NCBI GenBank assembly: GCA_029255685.2 | Contig: CM055314.2 | Span: forward strand, 948,399 to 1,012,398 | DNA length: 64,000 nt | Source: Silene conica | Taxonomy: Eukaryota > Streptophyta > Magnoliopsida > Caryophyllales > Caryophyllaceae | Direction of reading: 5' to 3' | In this document: positions 43,801 to 57,439 of the stretch, in pieces | Position numbering within the stretch: position 1 is the stretch's first letter | Layout of the letters: the number at the start of each line of letters is the position of its first letter | Program-made: the position numbers and the translations under genes | Notes under the pieces: model-generated | The model's database searches: none | The model's input: only the letters and a program-made list of their open reading frames with translations | What the model was told of the DNA's origin: nothing

Positions 43801-45069
43801 GAATTTTTATCTTGGGGCGTCTTTGGCCAAAAAAACGTGGATAATAACCTTCAAAATTGGCTATTGTCGGTCATTTTAGATCCGATTTTTTTTTTTTCTG
43901 AATCTTTGTCAATAGGCTCATTATATCCGATAATAAATATTGGATGGTTGAATTTTCATAAAACAACATAAACTAAAGTATATAACTTATTTTTCGTATT
44001 TTAAACACGACCTTTAAAATAACGTAAGAGTCTCTAAATGTGTCTATTTTAAACCGTTTGCCAATTTTAACACCTTTAGTCATTTTTATATGGTATTAAA
44101 GTACTATAATGCGAATATCGAGAATTTTTTCTGAATGGCCTCTTTGGCCAAAAAAACGGGGATAATAACCTTCAAAATCGACTATTTTCGTCATTTTAGA
44201 ACCGAATTATTTTTTTTCTGAATCTTTGTCAATAGGCTCATTATATCCGATAATAAATATTGGATGGTTGAATTTTCATAAAACAACATAAACTAAAGTA
44301 TATAACTTAGTTTTTGTATTTTAAACACGACCTTTAAAATAACATAAGAGTCTCTAAATGTGTCTATTTTACACCTTATGCCAATTTTAACACCTTTAGT
44401 CATTTTTATATGGTATTAAAGTACTATGATGCGAATATCGAGAATTTTTATCTTGGGGCCTGTTTGACCAAAAAAACGTGGATAATAACCTTCAAAATCG
44501 ACTATTTTCGGTCATTTTAGATCCGAATTATTTTTTTTCTTTGAAAATAGGCTCATTATATGCGATAATAAATATTGGATGATTGAATTTTCATAAATCA
44601 ACATAAACTAAAGTATATAACTTATTATTTGTATTTTAAACACGACCTTTAAAATAACGTAAGAGTCTTTAAATGTGTCTATTTTAAACCGTATGCCAAT
44701 TTTAGCACCTGTAGTCATTTTTATATGGTATTAAAGTACTATGATGCGAATATCGAGAATTTTTTTGTCGGCACCTTTTTGGCCAAAAAAACGTGGATAA
44801 TAACCTTCAAAATCGGCTATTTTCGGTCATTTTAGATCCAAATTTTTTTTTTCTGAATCTTTCTCAATAGGCTCAGTATATCCGATAATAAATATTGGAT
44901 GGTTGAATTTTCATAAAACAACATAAACTAAAGTATATAACTTATTTTTTGTATTTTAAACACGACCTTTAAAATAACGTATGAGTCTCTAAATGTGTCT
45001 ATTTTAAACCGTTTACCAATTTTAACACATTTAGTCATTTTTATATGGTATTAAAGTACTATGATGCGA

Positions 45070-48000
45070 ATATCGAGAATTTTTTTCTCGGGACCTTTTT
45101 GGCCAAAAAAACGTGGATAATAACCTTCAAAATCGACTATTTTCGGTCATTTTAGATCCGAATTTTTTTTTTTTTCTGAATCTTTGTCAATAGGCTCATT
45201 ATATCCGATAATAAATATTGGATGTTTGAATTTTCATCAAACAACATAAACTAAAGTATATAACTCACTTTTTGTATTTTAAACACGATCTTTAAAATAA
45301 CGTAAGAGTCTCTAAATATGTCTATTTTACACCTTATGCCAATTTTAACACCTTTAGTCATTTTTATATGGTATTAAAGTACTATGATATGAATATCGAG
45401 AATTTTTATCTTGGGGCCCGTTTGACCAAAAAAACGTGGATAATAACCTTCAAAATCGACTATTTTCGGTCATTTTAGATCCGAATTATTTTTTTTCTGA
45501 ATCTTTGTCAATAGGCGCATTATATGCGATAATAAATATTGGATGATTGAATTTTCATAAATCAACATAAACTAAAGTATATAACTTATTTTTTATATTT
45601 TAAACACGACCTTTAAAATAACGTAAGAGTCTCTAAATGTGTCTATTTTAAACCGTATGCCAATTTTAGCACCTTTAGTCATTTTTATATGGTATTAAAG
45701 TACTATGATGCGAATATCGAGAATTTTTTTTCTCGGGACCTTTTTGGCCAAAAAACGTGGATAATAACCTTCAAAATCGGCGGTTTTCGGTCATTTTCGA
45801 TCCGAATTTTTTTTTTTTTTTTTCTGAATCTTTGTCAATAGGCTCATTATATCCGATAATAAATATTGGATGGGTAGATTTTGATAAAACAACATAAACT
45901 AAAGTATATAACTTATTTTTTATATTTTAAACACGACATTTAAAATAACGTAAGAGTCTCTAAATGCGTCTATTTTAAATCGTATGCCAATTTTAACACC
46001 TTTAGTCATTTATATATGGTATTAAAGTACTATGATGCGAATATCGAGAATTTTTTTCTCGGGACCTTTTTGGCCAAAAAAACGTGGATAATAACCTTCA
46101 AAATCGGCTATTTTCGGTCATTTTAGATCCGAATTATTTTTTTTTCTGAATCTTTGTCAATAGGCTCAGTATATCCGATAATAAATATTGGATGGTTGAA
46201 TTTTCATAAAACAACATAAACTAAAGTATATAACTTATTTTTTGTATTTTAAACACGACCTTTAAAATAACGTACGAGTCTCTAAATGTGTCTATTTTAA
46301 ACCGTTTGCCAATTTTAACACCTTTAGTCGTATTTATATATTAAAGTACTATGATGCGAATATCGAGAATTTTTATCTTAGGGCCTCTTTGGCCAAAAAA
46401 ACGTGGATAATAACCTTCAAAATCGACTATTTTCGGTCATTTTAGATCCGAATTTTTTTTTTTTTCTGAATCTTTGTCAATAGGCTCATTATATCCGATA
46501 ATAAATATTGGATGTTTGAATTTTCATAAAACAACATAAACTAAAGTATATAACTCAGTTTTTGTATTTTAAACACGATCTTTAAAATAACGTAAGAGTC
46601 TCTAAATATGTCTATTTTACACCTTATGCCAATTTTAACACCTTTAGTCATTTATATATGGTATTAAAGTACTATGATGCGAATATCGAGAATTTTTTTC
46701 TCGGGACCTTTTTGGCCAAAAAAACGTGGATAATAACCTTCAAAACGGCTATTTTCGGTCATTTTAGATCCGAATTATTTTTTTTCTGAATCTTTGTCAA
46801 TAGGCTCAGTATATCCGATAATAAATATTGGATGGTTGAATTTTCATAAAACAACATAAACTAAAGTATATAACTTATTTTTTGTATTTTAAACACGACC
46901 TTTAAAATAACGTAAGAGTCTCTAAATGTGTCTATTTTAAACCGTTTGCCAATTTTAACACCTTTAGTCATTTTTATATATTAAAGTACTATGATGCGAA
47001 TATCGAGAATTTTTATCTTAGGGCCTCTTTGGCCAAAAAAAACGTGGATAATAACCTTCAAAATCGACTATTTTCGGTCATTTTAGATCCGAATTTTTTT
47101 TTTTTCTGAATCTTTGTCAATAGGCTCATTATATCCGATAATAAATATTGGATGTTTGAATTTTCATAAAACAACATAAACTAAAGTATATAACTCAGTT
47201 TTTGTATTTTAAACACGATCTTTAAAATAACGTAAGAGTCTCTAAATATGTCTCTTTTACACCTTATGCCAATTTTAACACCTTTAGTCATTTTTATATG
47301 GTATTAAAGTACTATGATACGAATATCGAGAATTTTTATCTTGGGGCCCGTTTGACCAAAAAAACGTGGATAATAACCTTCAAAATCCACTATTTTCGGT
47401 CATTTTAGATCCGAATTATTTTTTTTCTGAATCTTTGTCAATAGGCTCATTATATGCGAAAATAAATATTGGATGATTGAATTTTCATAAATCAACATAA
47501 ACTAAAGTATATAACTTATTTTTTATATTTTAAACACGACCTTTAAAATAACGTAAGAGTCTCTAAATGTGTCTATTTTAAACCGTATGCCAATTTTAGC
47601 ACCTTTAGTCATTTTTATATAGTATTAAAGTACTATGATGCGAATATCGAGAATTTTTTTCTCGGGACCTTTTTGGCCAAAAAAACGTGGATAATAACCT
47701 TCAAAATCGACTATTTTCGGTCATTTTAGATCCGAATTTTTTTTTTTTTTCTGAATCTTTGTCAATAGGCTCATTATATCCGATAATAAATATTGGATGT
47801 TTGAATTTTCATCAAACAACATAAACTAAAGTATATAACTCACTTTTTGTATTTTAAACACGATCTTTAAAATAACGTAAGAGTCTCTAAATATGTCTAT
47901 TTTACACCTTATGCCAATTTTAACACCTTTAGTCATTTTTATATGGTATTAAAGTACTATGACATGAATATCGAGAATTTTTATCTTGGGGCCCGTTTGA

Positions 48001-50220
48001 CCAAAAAAACGTGGATAATAACCTTCAAAATCGACTATTTTCGGTCATTTTAGATCCGAATTATTTTTTTTCTAAATCTTTGTCAATAGGCGCATTATAT
48101 GCGATAATAAATATTGGATGATTGAATTTTCATAAATCAACATAAACTAAAGTATATAACTTATTTTTTATATTTTAAACACGACCTTTAAAATAACGTA
48201 AGAGTCTCTAAATGTGTCTATTTTAAACCGTATGCCAATTTTAGCACCTTTAGTCATTTTTATATGGTATTAAAGTACTATGATGCGAATATCGAGAATT
48301 TTTTTTCTCGGGACCTTTTTGGCCAAATAACGTGGATAATAACCTTCAAAATCGCCGGTTTTCGGTCATTTTCGATCCGAATTTTTTTTTTGTTTTTTCT
48401 GAATCTTTGTCAATAGGCTCATTATATCCGATAATAAATATTGGATGGGTAGATTTTGATAAAACAACATAAACTAAAGTATATAACTTATTTTTTATAT
48501 TTTAAACACGACATTTAAAATAACGTAAGAGTCTCTAAATGCGTCTATTTTAAATCGTATGCCAATTTTAACACCTTTAGTCATTTATATATGGTATTAA
48601 AGTACTATGATGCGAATATCGAGAATTTTTTTCTCGGGACCTTTTTGGCCAAAAAACGTGGATAATAACCTTCAAAATCGGCTATTTTCGGTCATTTTAG
48701 ATCCGAATTATTTTTTTTTCTGAATCTTTGTCAATAGGCTCAGTATATCCGATAATAAATATTGGATGGTTGAATTTTCATAAAACAACATAAACTAAAG
48801 TATATAACTTATTTTTTGTATTTTAAACACGACCTTTAAAATAACGTACGAGTCTCTAAATGTGTCTATTTTAAACCGTTTGCCAATTTTAACACCTTTA
48901 GTCGTATTTATATATTAAAGTACTATGATGCGAATATCGAGAATTTTTATCTTAGGGCCTCTTTGGCCAAAAAAACGTGGATAATAACCTTCAAAATCGA
49001 CTATTTTCGGTCATTTTAGATCCGAATTTTTTTTTTTTTTCTGAATCTTTGTCAATAGGCTCATTATATCCGATAATAAATATTGGATGTTTGAATTTTC
49101 ATAAAACAACATAAACTAAAGTATATAACTCAGTTTTTGTATTTTAAACACGATCTTTAAAATAACGTAAGAGTCTCTAAATATGTCTATTTTACACCTT
49201 ATGCCAATTTTAACACCTTTAGTCATTTATATATGGTATTAAAGTACTATGATGCGAATATCGAGAATTTTTTTCTCGGGACCTTTTTGGCCAAAAAAAC
49301 GTGGATAATAACCTTCAAAACGGCTATTTTCGGTCATTTTAGATCCGAATTATTTTTTTTCTGAATCTTTGTCAATAGGCTCAGTATATCCGATAATAAA
49401 TATTGGATGGTTGAATTTTCATAAAACAACATAAACTAAAGTATATAACTTATTTTTTGTATTTTAAACACGACCTTTAAAATAACGTAAGAGTCTCTAA
49501 ATGTGTCTATTTTAAACCGTTTGCCAATTTTAACACCTTTAGTCATTTTTATATATTAAAGTACTATGATGCGAATATCGAGAATTTTTATCTTAGGGCC
49601 TCTTTGGCCAAAAAAACGTGGATAATAACCTTCAAAATCGACTATTTTCGGTCATTTTAGATCCGAAATTTTTTTTTTTTCTGAATCTTTGTCAATAGGC
49701 TCATTATATCCGATAATAAATATTGGATGTTTGAATTTTCATAAAACAACATAAACTAAAGTATATAACTCAGTTTTTGTATTTTAAACACGATCTTTAA
49801 AATAACGTAAGAGTCTCTAAATATGTCTCTTTTACACCTTATGCCAATTTTAACACCTTTAGTCATTTTTATATGGTATTAAAGTACTATGATACGAATA
49901 TCGAGAATTTTTATCTTGGGGCCCGTTTGACCAAAAAAACGTGGATAATAACCTTCAAAATCCACTATTTTCGGTCATTTTAGATCCGAATTATTTTTTT
50001 TCTGAATCTTTGTCAATAGGCTCATTATATGCGAAAATAAATATTGGATGATTGAATTTTCATAAATCAACATAAACTAAAGTATATAACTTATTTTTTA
50101 TATTTTAAACACGAACTTTAAAATAACGTAAGAGTCTCTAAATGTGTCTATTTTAAACCGTATGCCAATTTTAGCACCTTTAGTCATTTTTATATAGTAT
50201 TAAAGTACTATGATGCGAAT
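45070..50220 (+). repeat. Two adjacent 8-monomer blocks of ~2575 bp
   Basis: Private variants repeat once at an offset of 2574-2575: ttcatcaaacaac (45233 and 47808), tttagtcgtatttatat (46321 and 48895), caaaacggctatttt (46741 and 49316), gcgaaaataaat (47456 and 50031), and tcattttcgatccg (45792 and 48367). Some of the first block's variants occur again near 53920-54500. Confidence 0.88.
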
Positions 50221-53200
50221 ATCGAGAATTTTTTTTCTCGGGACCTTTTTGGCCAAAAAACGTGAATAATAACCTTCAAAATCGGCGATTTTCGGTAATT
50301 TTAGATCCGAATTATTTTTTTTTTTTCTGAATCTTTGTCAATAGGCTCATTATATCCGATAATAAATATTGGATGGTTGAATTTTCATAAAACAACATAA
50401 ACTAAAGTATATAACTTATTTTTTGTATTTTAAACACGACCTTTAAAATAACGTAAGAGTCTCTAAATGTGTCTATTTTAAACCGTTTGCAAATTTTAAC
50501 ACCTTTAGTCATTTTTATATGGTATTAAAGTACTATAATGCGAATATCGAGAATTTTTATCTTGGGGCCTCTTTGGCCAAAAAAACTTGGATAATAACCT
50601 TCAAAATCGGGTATTATCGGTCATTTTAGATCCGAATTATTTTTTTTCTGAATCTTTGAAAATAGGCTCATTATATGCGATAATAAATATTGGATGATTG
50701 AATTTTCATAAATCAACATAAACTAAAGTATATAACTTATTTTTTGTATTTTAAACACGACCTTTAAAATAACGTAAGAGTCTCTAAATGTGTCTATTTT
50801 AAACCGTATGCCAATTTTAGCACCAATAGTCATTTTTATATGGTATTAAAGTACTATGATGCGAATATCGAGAATTTTTTTCTCGGGACCTTTTTGGCCA
50901 AAAAAAGGTGGATAATAACCTTCAAAATCGGCTATTTTCGGGCATTTTAGATCCGATTTATTTTTTTTCTGAATCTTTGTCAATAGGCTTATTATATCCG
51001 ATAATAAATATTGGATGGTTGAATTTTCATAAAACAACATAAACTAAAGTATATAACTTAGTTTTTGTATTTTAAACACGACCTTTAAAATAACGTAAGA
51101 GTCTCTAAATGTGTCTATTTTACACCTTATGCCAATTTTAACACCTTTAGTCATTTTTATATGGTATTAAAGTACTATGATGCGAATATCGAGAATTTTT
51201 ATCTTGGGGCCTGTTTGACCAAAAAAACGTGGATAATAACCTTCAAAATCGACTATTTTCGGTCATTTTAGATCCGAATTATTTTTTTTCTGAATCTTTG
51301 AAAATAGGCTCATTATATGCGATAATAAATATTGGATGATTGAATTTTCATAAATCAACATAAACTAAAGTATATAACTTATTTTTTGTATTTTAAACAC
51401 GACCTTTAAAATAACGTAAGAGTCTTTAAATGTGTCTATTTTAAACCGTATGCCAATTTTAGCACCTGTTGTCATTTTTATATGGTATTAAAGTACTATG
51501 ATGCGAATATCGAGAATTTTTTGTCGGGACCTTTTTGGCCAAAAAAACGTGGATAATAACCTTCAAAATCGGCTATTTTCGGTCATTTTAGATCCGAATT
51601 TTTTTTTTTTTCTGAATCTTTGTCAATAGGCTCAGTATATCCGATAACAAATATTGGATGGTTGAATTTTCATAAAACAACATAAACTAAAGTATATAAC
51701 TTATTTTTTGTATTTTAAACACGACCTTTAAAATAACGTAAGAGTCTCTAAATGTGTCTATTTTAAACCGTTTGCCAATTTTAACACATTTAGTCATTTT
51801 TATATGGTATTAAAGTACTATGATGCAAATATCGAGAAATTTTATCTTAGGGCCTCTTTGGCCAAAAAAACGTGGATAATAACCTTCAAAATCGGCGATT
51901 TTCGGTAATTTTAGATCCGAATTATTTTTTTTTTTTTCTGAATCTTTGTCAATAGGCTCATTATATCCGATAATAAATATTGGATGGTTGAATTTTCATA
52001 AAACAACATAAACTAAAGTATATAACTTATTTTTTGTATTTTAAACACGACCTTTAAAATAACGTAAGAGTCTCTAAATGTGTCTATTTTAAACCGTTTG
52101 CCAATTTTAACACCTTTAGTCATTTTTATATGGTATTAAAGTACTATAATGCGAATATCGAGAATTTTTATCTTGGGGCCTGTTTGACCAAAAAAACGTG
52201 GATAATAACCTTCAAAATCGGGTATTATCGGTCATTTTAGATCCGAATTATTTTTTTTCTGAATCTTTGAAAAGAGGCTCATTATATGCGATAATAAATA
52301 TTGGATGGTTGAATTTTCATAAAACAACATAAACTAAAGTATATAACTTATTTTTTGTATTTTAAACACGACCTTTAAAATAACGTAAGAGTCTCTAAAT
52401 GTGTCTATTTTAAACCGTTTGCCAATTTTAACACCTTTAGTCATTTTTATATGGTATTAAAGTACTATAATGCGAATATCGAGAATTTTTATCTTGGGGC
52501 GTCTTTGGCCAAAAAAACGTGGATAATAACCTTCAAAATTGGCTATTTTCGGTCATTTTAGATCCGATTTTTTTTTTTTCTGAATCTTTGTCAATAGGCT
52601 CATTATATCCGATAATAAATATTGGATGGTTAAATTTTCATAAAACAACATAAACTAAAGTATATAACTTATTTTTTGTATTTTAAACACGACCTTTAAA
52701 ATAACGTAAGAGTCTCTAAATGTGTCTATTTTAAACCGTTTGCCAATTTTAACACCTTTAGTCATTTTTATATGGTATTAAAGTACTATGATGCGAATAT
52801 CGAGAATTTTTTCTGAATGGCCTCTTTGGCCAAAAAAACGGGGATAATAACCTTCAAAATCGACTATTTTCGTTATTTTAGAACCGAATTATTTTTTTTC
52901 TGAATCTTTGTCAATAGGCTCATTATATCCGATAATAAATATTGGATGGTTGAATTTTCATAAAACAACATAAACTAAAGTATATAACTTAGTTTTTGTA
53001 GTTTAAACACGACCTTTAAAATAACATAAGAGTCTCTAAATGTGTCTATTTTACACCTTATGCCAATTTTAACACCTTTAGTCATTTTTATATGGTATTA
53101 AAGTACTATGATGCGAATATCGAGAATTTTTATCTTGGGGCCTGTTTGACCAAAAAAACGTGGATAATAACCTTCAAAATCGACTATTTTCGGTCATTTT

Positions 53201-56200
53201 AGATCCGAATTATTATTTTTCAGAATCTTTGAAAATAGGCTCATTATATGCGATAATAAATATTGGATGATTGAATTTTCATAAATCAACATAAACTAAA
53301 GTATATAACTTATTATTTGTATTTTAAACACGACCTTTAAAATAACGTAAGAGTCTTTAAATGTGTCTATTTTAAACCGTATGCCAATTTTAGCACCTGT
53401 AGTCATTTTTATATGGTATTAAAGTACTATGATGCGAATATCGAGAATTTTTTTGTCGGCACCTTTTTGGCCAAAAAAACGTGGATAATAACCTTCAAAA
53501 TCGGCTATTTTCGGTCATTTTAGATCCGATTTTTTTTTTTCTGAATCTTTCTCAATAGGCTCAGTATATCCGATAATAAATATTGGATGGTTGAATTTTC
53601 ATAAAACAACATAAACTAAAGTATATAACTTATTTTTTGTATTTTAAACACGACCTTTAAAATAACGTATGAGTCTCTAAATGTGTCTATTTTAAACCGT
53701 TTGCCAATTTTAACACATTTAGTCATTTTTATATGGTATTAAAGTACTATGATGCAAATATCGAGAATTTTTATCTTAGGGCCTCTTTGGCCAAAAAAAC
53801 GTGGATAATAACCTTCAAAATCGACTATTTTCGGTCATTTTAGATCCGAATTTTTTTTTTTTCTGAATCTTTGTCAATAGGCTCATTATATCCGATAATA
53901 AATATTGGATGTTTGAATTTTCATCAAACAACATAAACTAAAGTATATAACTCACTTTTTGTATTTTAAACACGATCTTTAAAATAACGTAAGAGTCTCT
54001 AAATATGTCTATTTTACACCTTATGCCAATTTTAACACCTTTAGTCATTTTTATATGGTATTAAAGTACTATGATATGAATATCGAGAATTTTTATCTTG
54101 GGGCCCGTTTGACCAAAAAAACGTGGATAATAACCTTCAAAATCGACTATTTTCGGTCATTTTAGATCCGAATTATTTTTTTTCTGAATCTTTGTCAATA
54201 GGCGCATTATATGCGATAATAAATATTGGATGATTGAATTTTCATAAATCAACATAAACTAAAGTATATAACTTATTTTTTATATTTTAAACACGACCTT
54301 TAAAATAACGTAAGAGTCTCTAAATGTGTCTATTTTAAACCGTATGCCAATTTTAGCACCTTTAGTCATTTTTATATGGTATTAAAGTACTATGATGCGA
54401 ATATCGAGAATTTTTTTTCTCGGGACCTTTTTGGCCAAAAAACGTGGATAATAACCTTCAAAATCGGCGGTTTTGGTCATTTTCGATCCGAATTTTTTTT
54501 TTTTTTTCTGAATCTTTGTCAATAGGCTCATTATATCCGATAATAAATATTGGATGGGTAGATTTTGATAAAACAACATAAACTAAAGTATATAACTTAT
54601 TTTTTATATTTTAAACACGACATTTAAAATAACGTAAGAGTCTCTAAATGCGTCTATTTTAAATCGTATGCCAATTTTAACACCTTTAGTCATTTATATA
54701 TGGTATTAAAGTACTATGATGCGAATATCGAGAATTTTTTTCTCGGGACCTTTTTGGCCAAAAAAACGTGGATAATAACCTTCAAAATCGGGTATTATCG
54801 GTCATTTTAGATCCGAATTATTTTTTTTCTGAATCTTTGTCAATAGGCTCAGTATATCCGATAATAAATATTGGATGGTTGAATTTTCATAAAACAACAT
54901 AAACTAAAGTATATAACTTATTTTTTGTATTTTAAACACGACCTTTAAAATAACGTAAGAGTCTCTAAATGTGTCTATTTTAAACCGTTTGACAATTTTA
55001 ACACCTTTAGTCATTTTTATATATTAAAGTACTATGATGCGAATATCGAGAATTTTTATCTTAGGGCCTTTTTGGCCAAAAAAACGTGGATAATAATCTT
55101 CAAAATCGGCTATTTTCGGTCATTTTAGATCCGAATTTTTTTTTTTCTGAAACTTTGTCAATAGGCTCAGTATATCCGATAATAAATATTGGATGGTTGA
55201 ATTTTCATAAAACAACATAAACTAAAGTATATAACTTATTTTTTGTATTTTAAACACGACCTTTAAAATAACGTAAGAGTCTCTAAATGTGTCTATTTTA
55301 AACCGTTTGCCAATTTTAACACCTTTAGTCATTTTTATATGGTATTAAAGTACTATAATGCGAATATCGAGAATTTTTATCTTGGGGCCTCTTTGGCCAA
55401 AAATACGTGGATAATAACCTTCAAAATTGGCTATTTTCGGTCATTTTAGATCCGATTTTTTTTTTTTCTGAATCTTTGTCAATAGGCTCATTATATCCGA
55501 TAATAAATATTGGATGGTTGAATTTTCATAAAACAACATAAACTAAAGTATATAACTTATTTTTTGTATTTTAAACACGACCTTTAAAATAACGTAAGAG
55601 TCTCTCAATGTGTCTATTTTAAACCGTTTGCCAATTTTAACACCTTTAGTCATTTTTATATGGTATTAAAGTACTATGATGCGAATATCGAGAATTTTTA
55701 TCTTAGGGCCTCTTTGGCCAAAAAAACGTGGATAATAACCTTCAAAATCGACTATTTTCGGTCATTTTAGATCCGATTTTTTTTTTTTTTTCTGAATATT
55801 TGTCAATAGGCTCATTATATCCGATAATAAATATTGGATGTTTGAATTTTCATAAAACAACATAAACTAAAGTATAAAACTTAGTTTTTGTATTTTAAAC
55901 ACGATCTTTAAAATAACATAAGAGTCACTAAATCTTTCTATTTTACACCTTATGCCAATTTTAACACCTTTAGTCATTTTAATATGGTATTAAAGTACAA
56001 TGATACAAATATTGATAATTTTTATCTTGGGGCCCGTTTGACCAAAAAAACGTGGATAATAACCTTCAAAATCGACTATTTTCGGTCATTTTAGATCCGA
56101 ATTTTTTTTTTTCTGAATCTTTGTCAATAGGCTCATTATATGCGATAATAAATATTGGATGATTGAATTTTCATAAATCAACATAAACTAAAGTATATAA

Positions 56201-57439
56201 CTTATTTTTTATATTTTAAACACGACCTTTAAAATAACGTAAGAGTCTCTAAATGTGTCTATTTTAAACCGTATGCCAATTTTAGCACCTTTAGTCATTT
56301 TTATATGGTATTAAAGTACTATGATGCGAATATCGAGAATTTTTTTTTCTCGGGACCTTTTTGGCCAAAAAAACGTGGATAATAACCTTCAAAATCGGCT
56401 ATTTTCGGTCATTTTAGATCCGAATTTTTTTTTTTTTCTGAATCTTTGTCAATAGGCTCATTATATCCGATAATAAATATTGGATGGGTAGATTTTGATA
56501 AAACAACATAAACTAAAGTATATAACTTATTTTTTGTATTTTAAACACGACATTTAAAATAACGTAAGAGTCTCTAAATGCGTCTATTTTAAATCGTACG
56601 CCAATTTTAACACCTTTAGTCATTTATATATGGTATTAAAGTACTATGATGCGAATATCGAGAATTTTTATCTTGGGGCCTTATTGGCCAAAAAAACGTA
56701 GATAATAACCTTCAAAATCGGCTATTTTCGGTCATTTTAGATCTGATTTTTTTTTTTCTGAATCTTTGTCAATAGGCTCAGTATATCCGATAATATATAT
56801 TGGATGGTTGAATTTTCATAAAACAACATAAACTAAAGTATATAACTTATTTTTTGTATTTTAAACACGACCTTTAAAATAACGTAAGAGTCTCTAAATG
56901 TGTCTATTTTAAACCGTATGCCAATTTTAACACCTTTAGTCATTTTTATATGGTATTAAAGTACTATGATGGAAATATCGAGAATTTTTATCTTGGGGCC
57001 TCTTTGGCCAAAATAACGTGGATAATAAATTAATAACCTTCAAAATCGACTATTTTCGGTCATTTTAGAACCGATTTTTTTTTTTTCTGAATCTTTGTCA
57101 ATAGGCTCATTATTATCCGATAATAAATATTGGATGGTTGAATTTTCATAAAACAACATAAACTAAAGTATATAACTTATTTTTTGTATTTTAAACACGA
57201 CCTTTAAAATAACGTAAGAGTCTCTAAATGTGTCTATTTTAATCCGTATGCCAATTTTAACACCTTTAGTCATTTTTATATATATGGTATTAAAGTACTA
57301 TGATGTAATTATCGAGAATTTTTATCTTGGGGCCTCTTTGGCCAAAAAAACGTGGATAATAACCTTCAAAATTGGCTATTTTCGGTCATTTTAGATCCGA
57401 TTTTTTTTTTTCTGAATCTTTGTCAATAAGCTCATAAAC

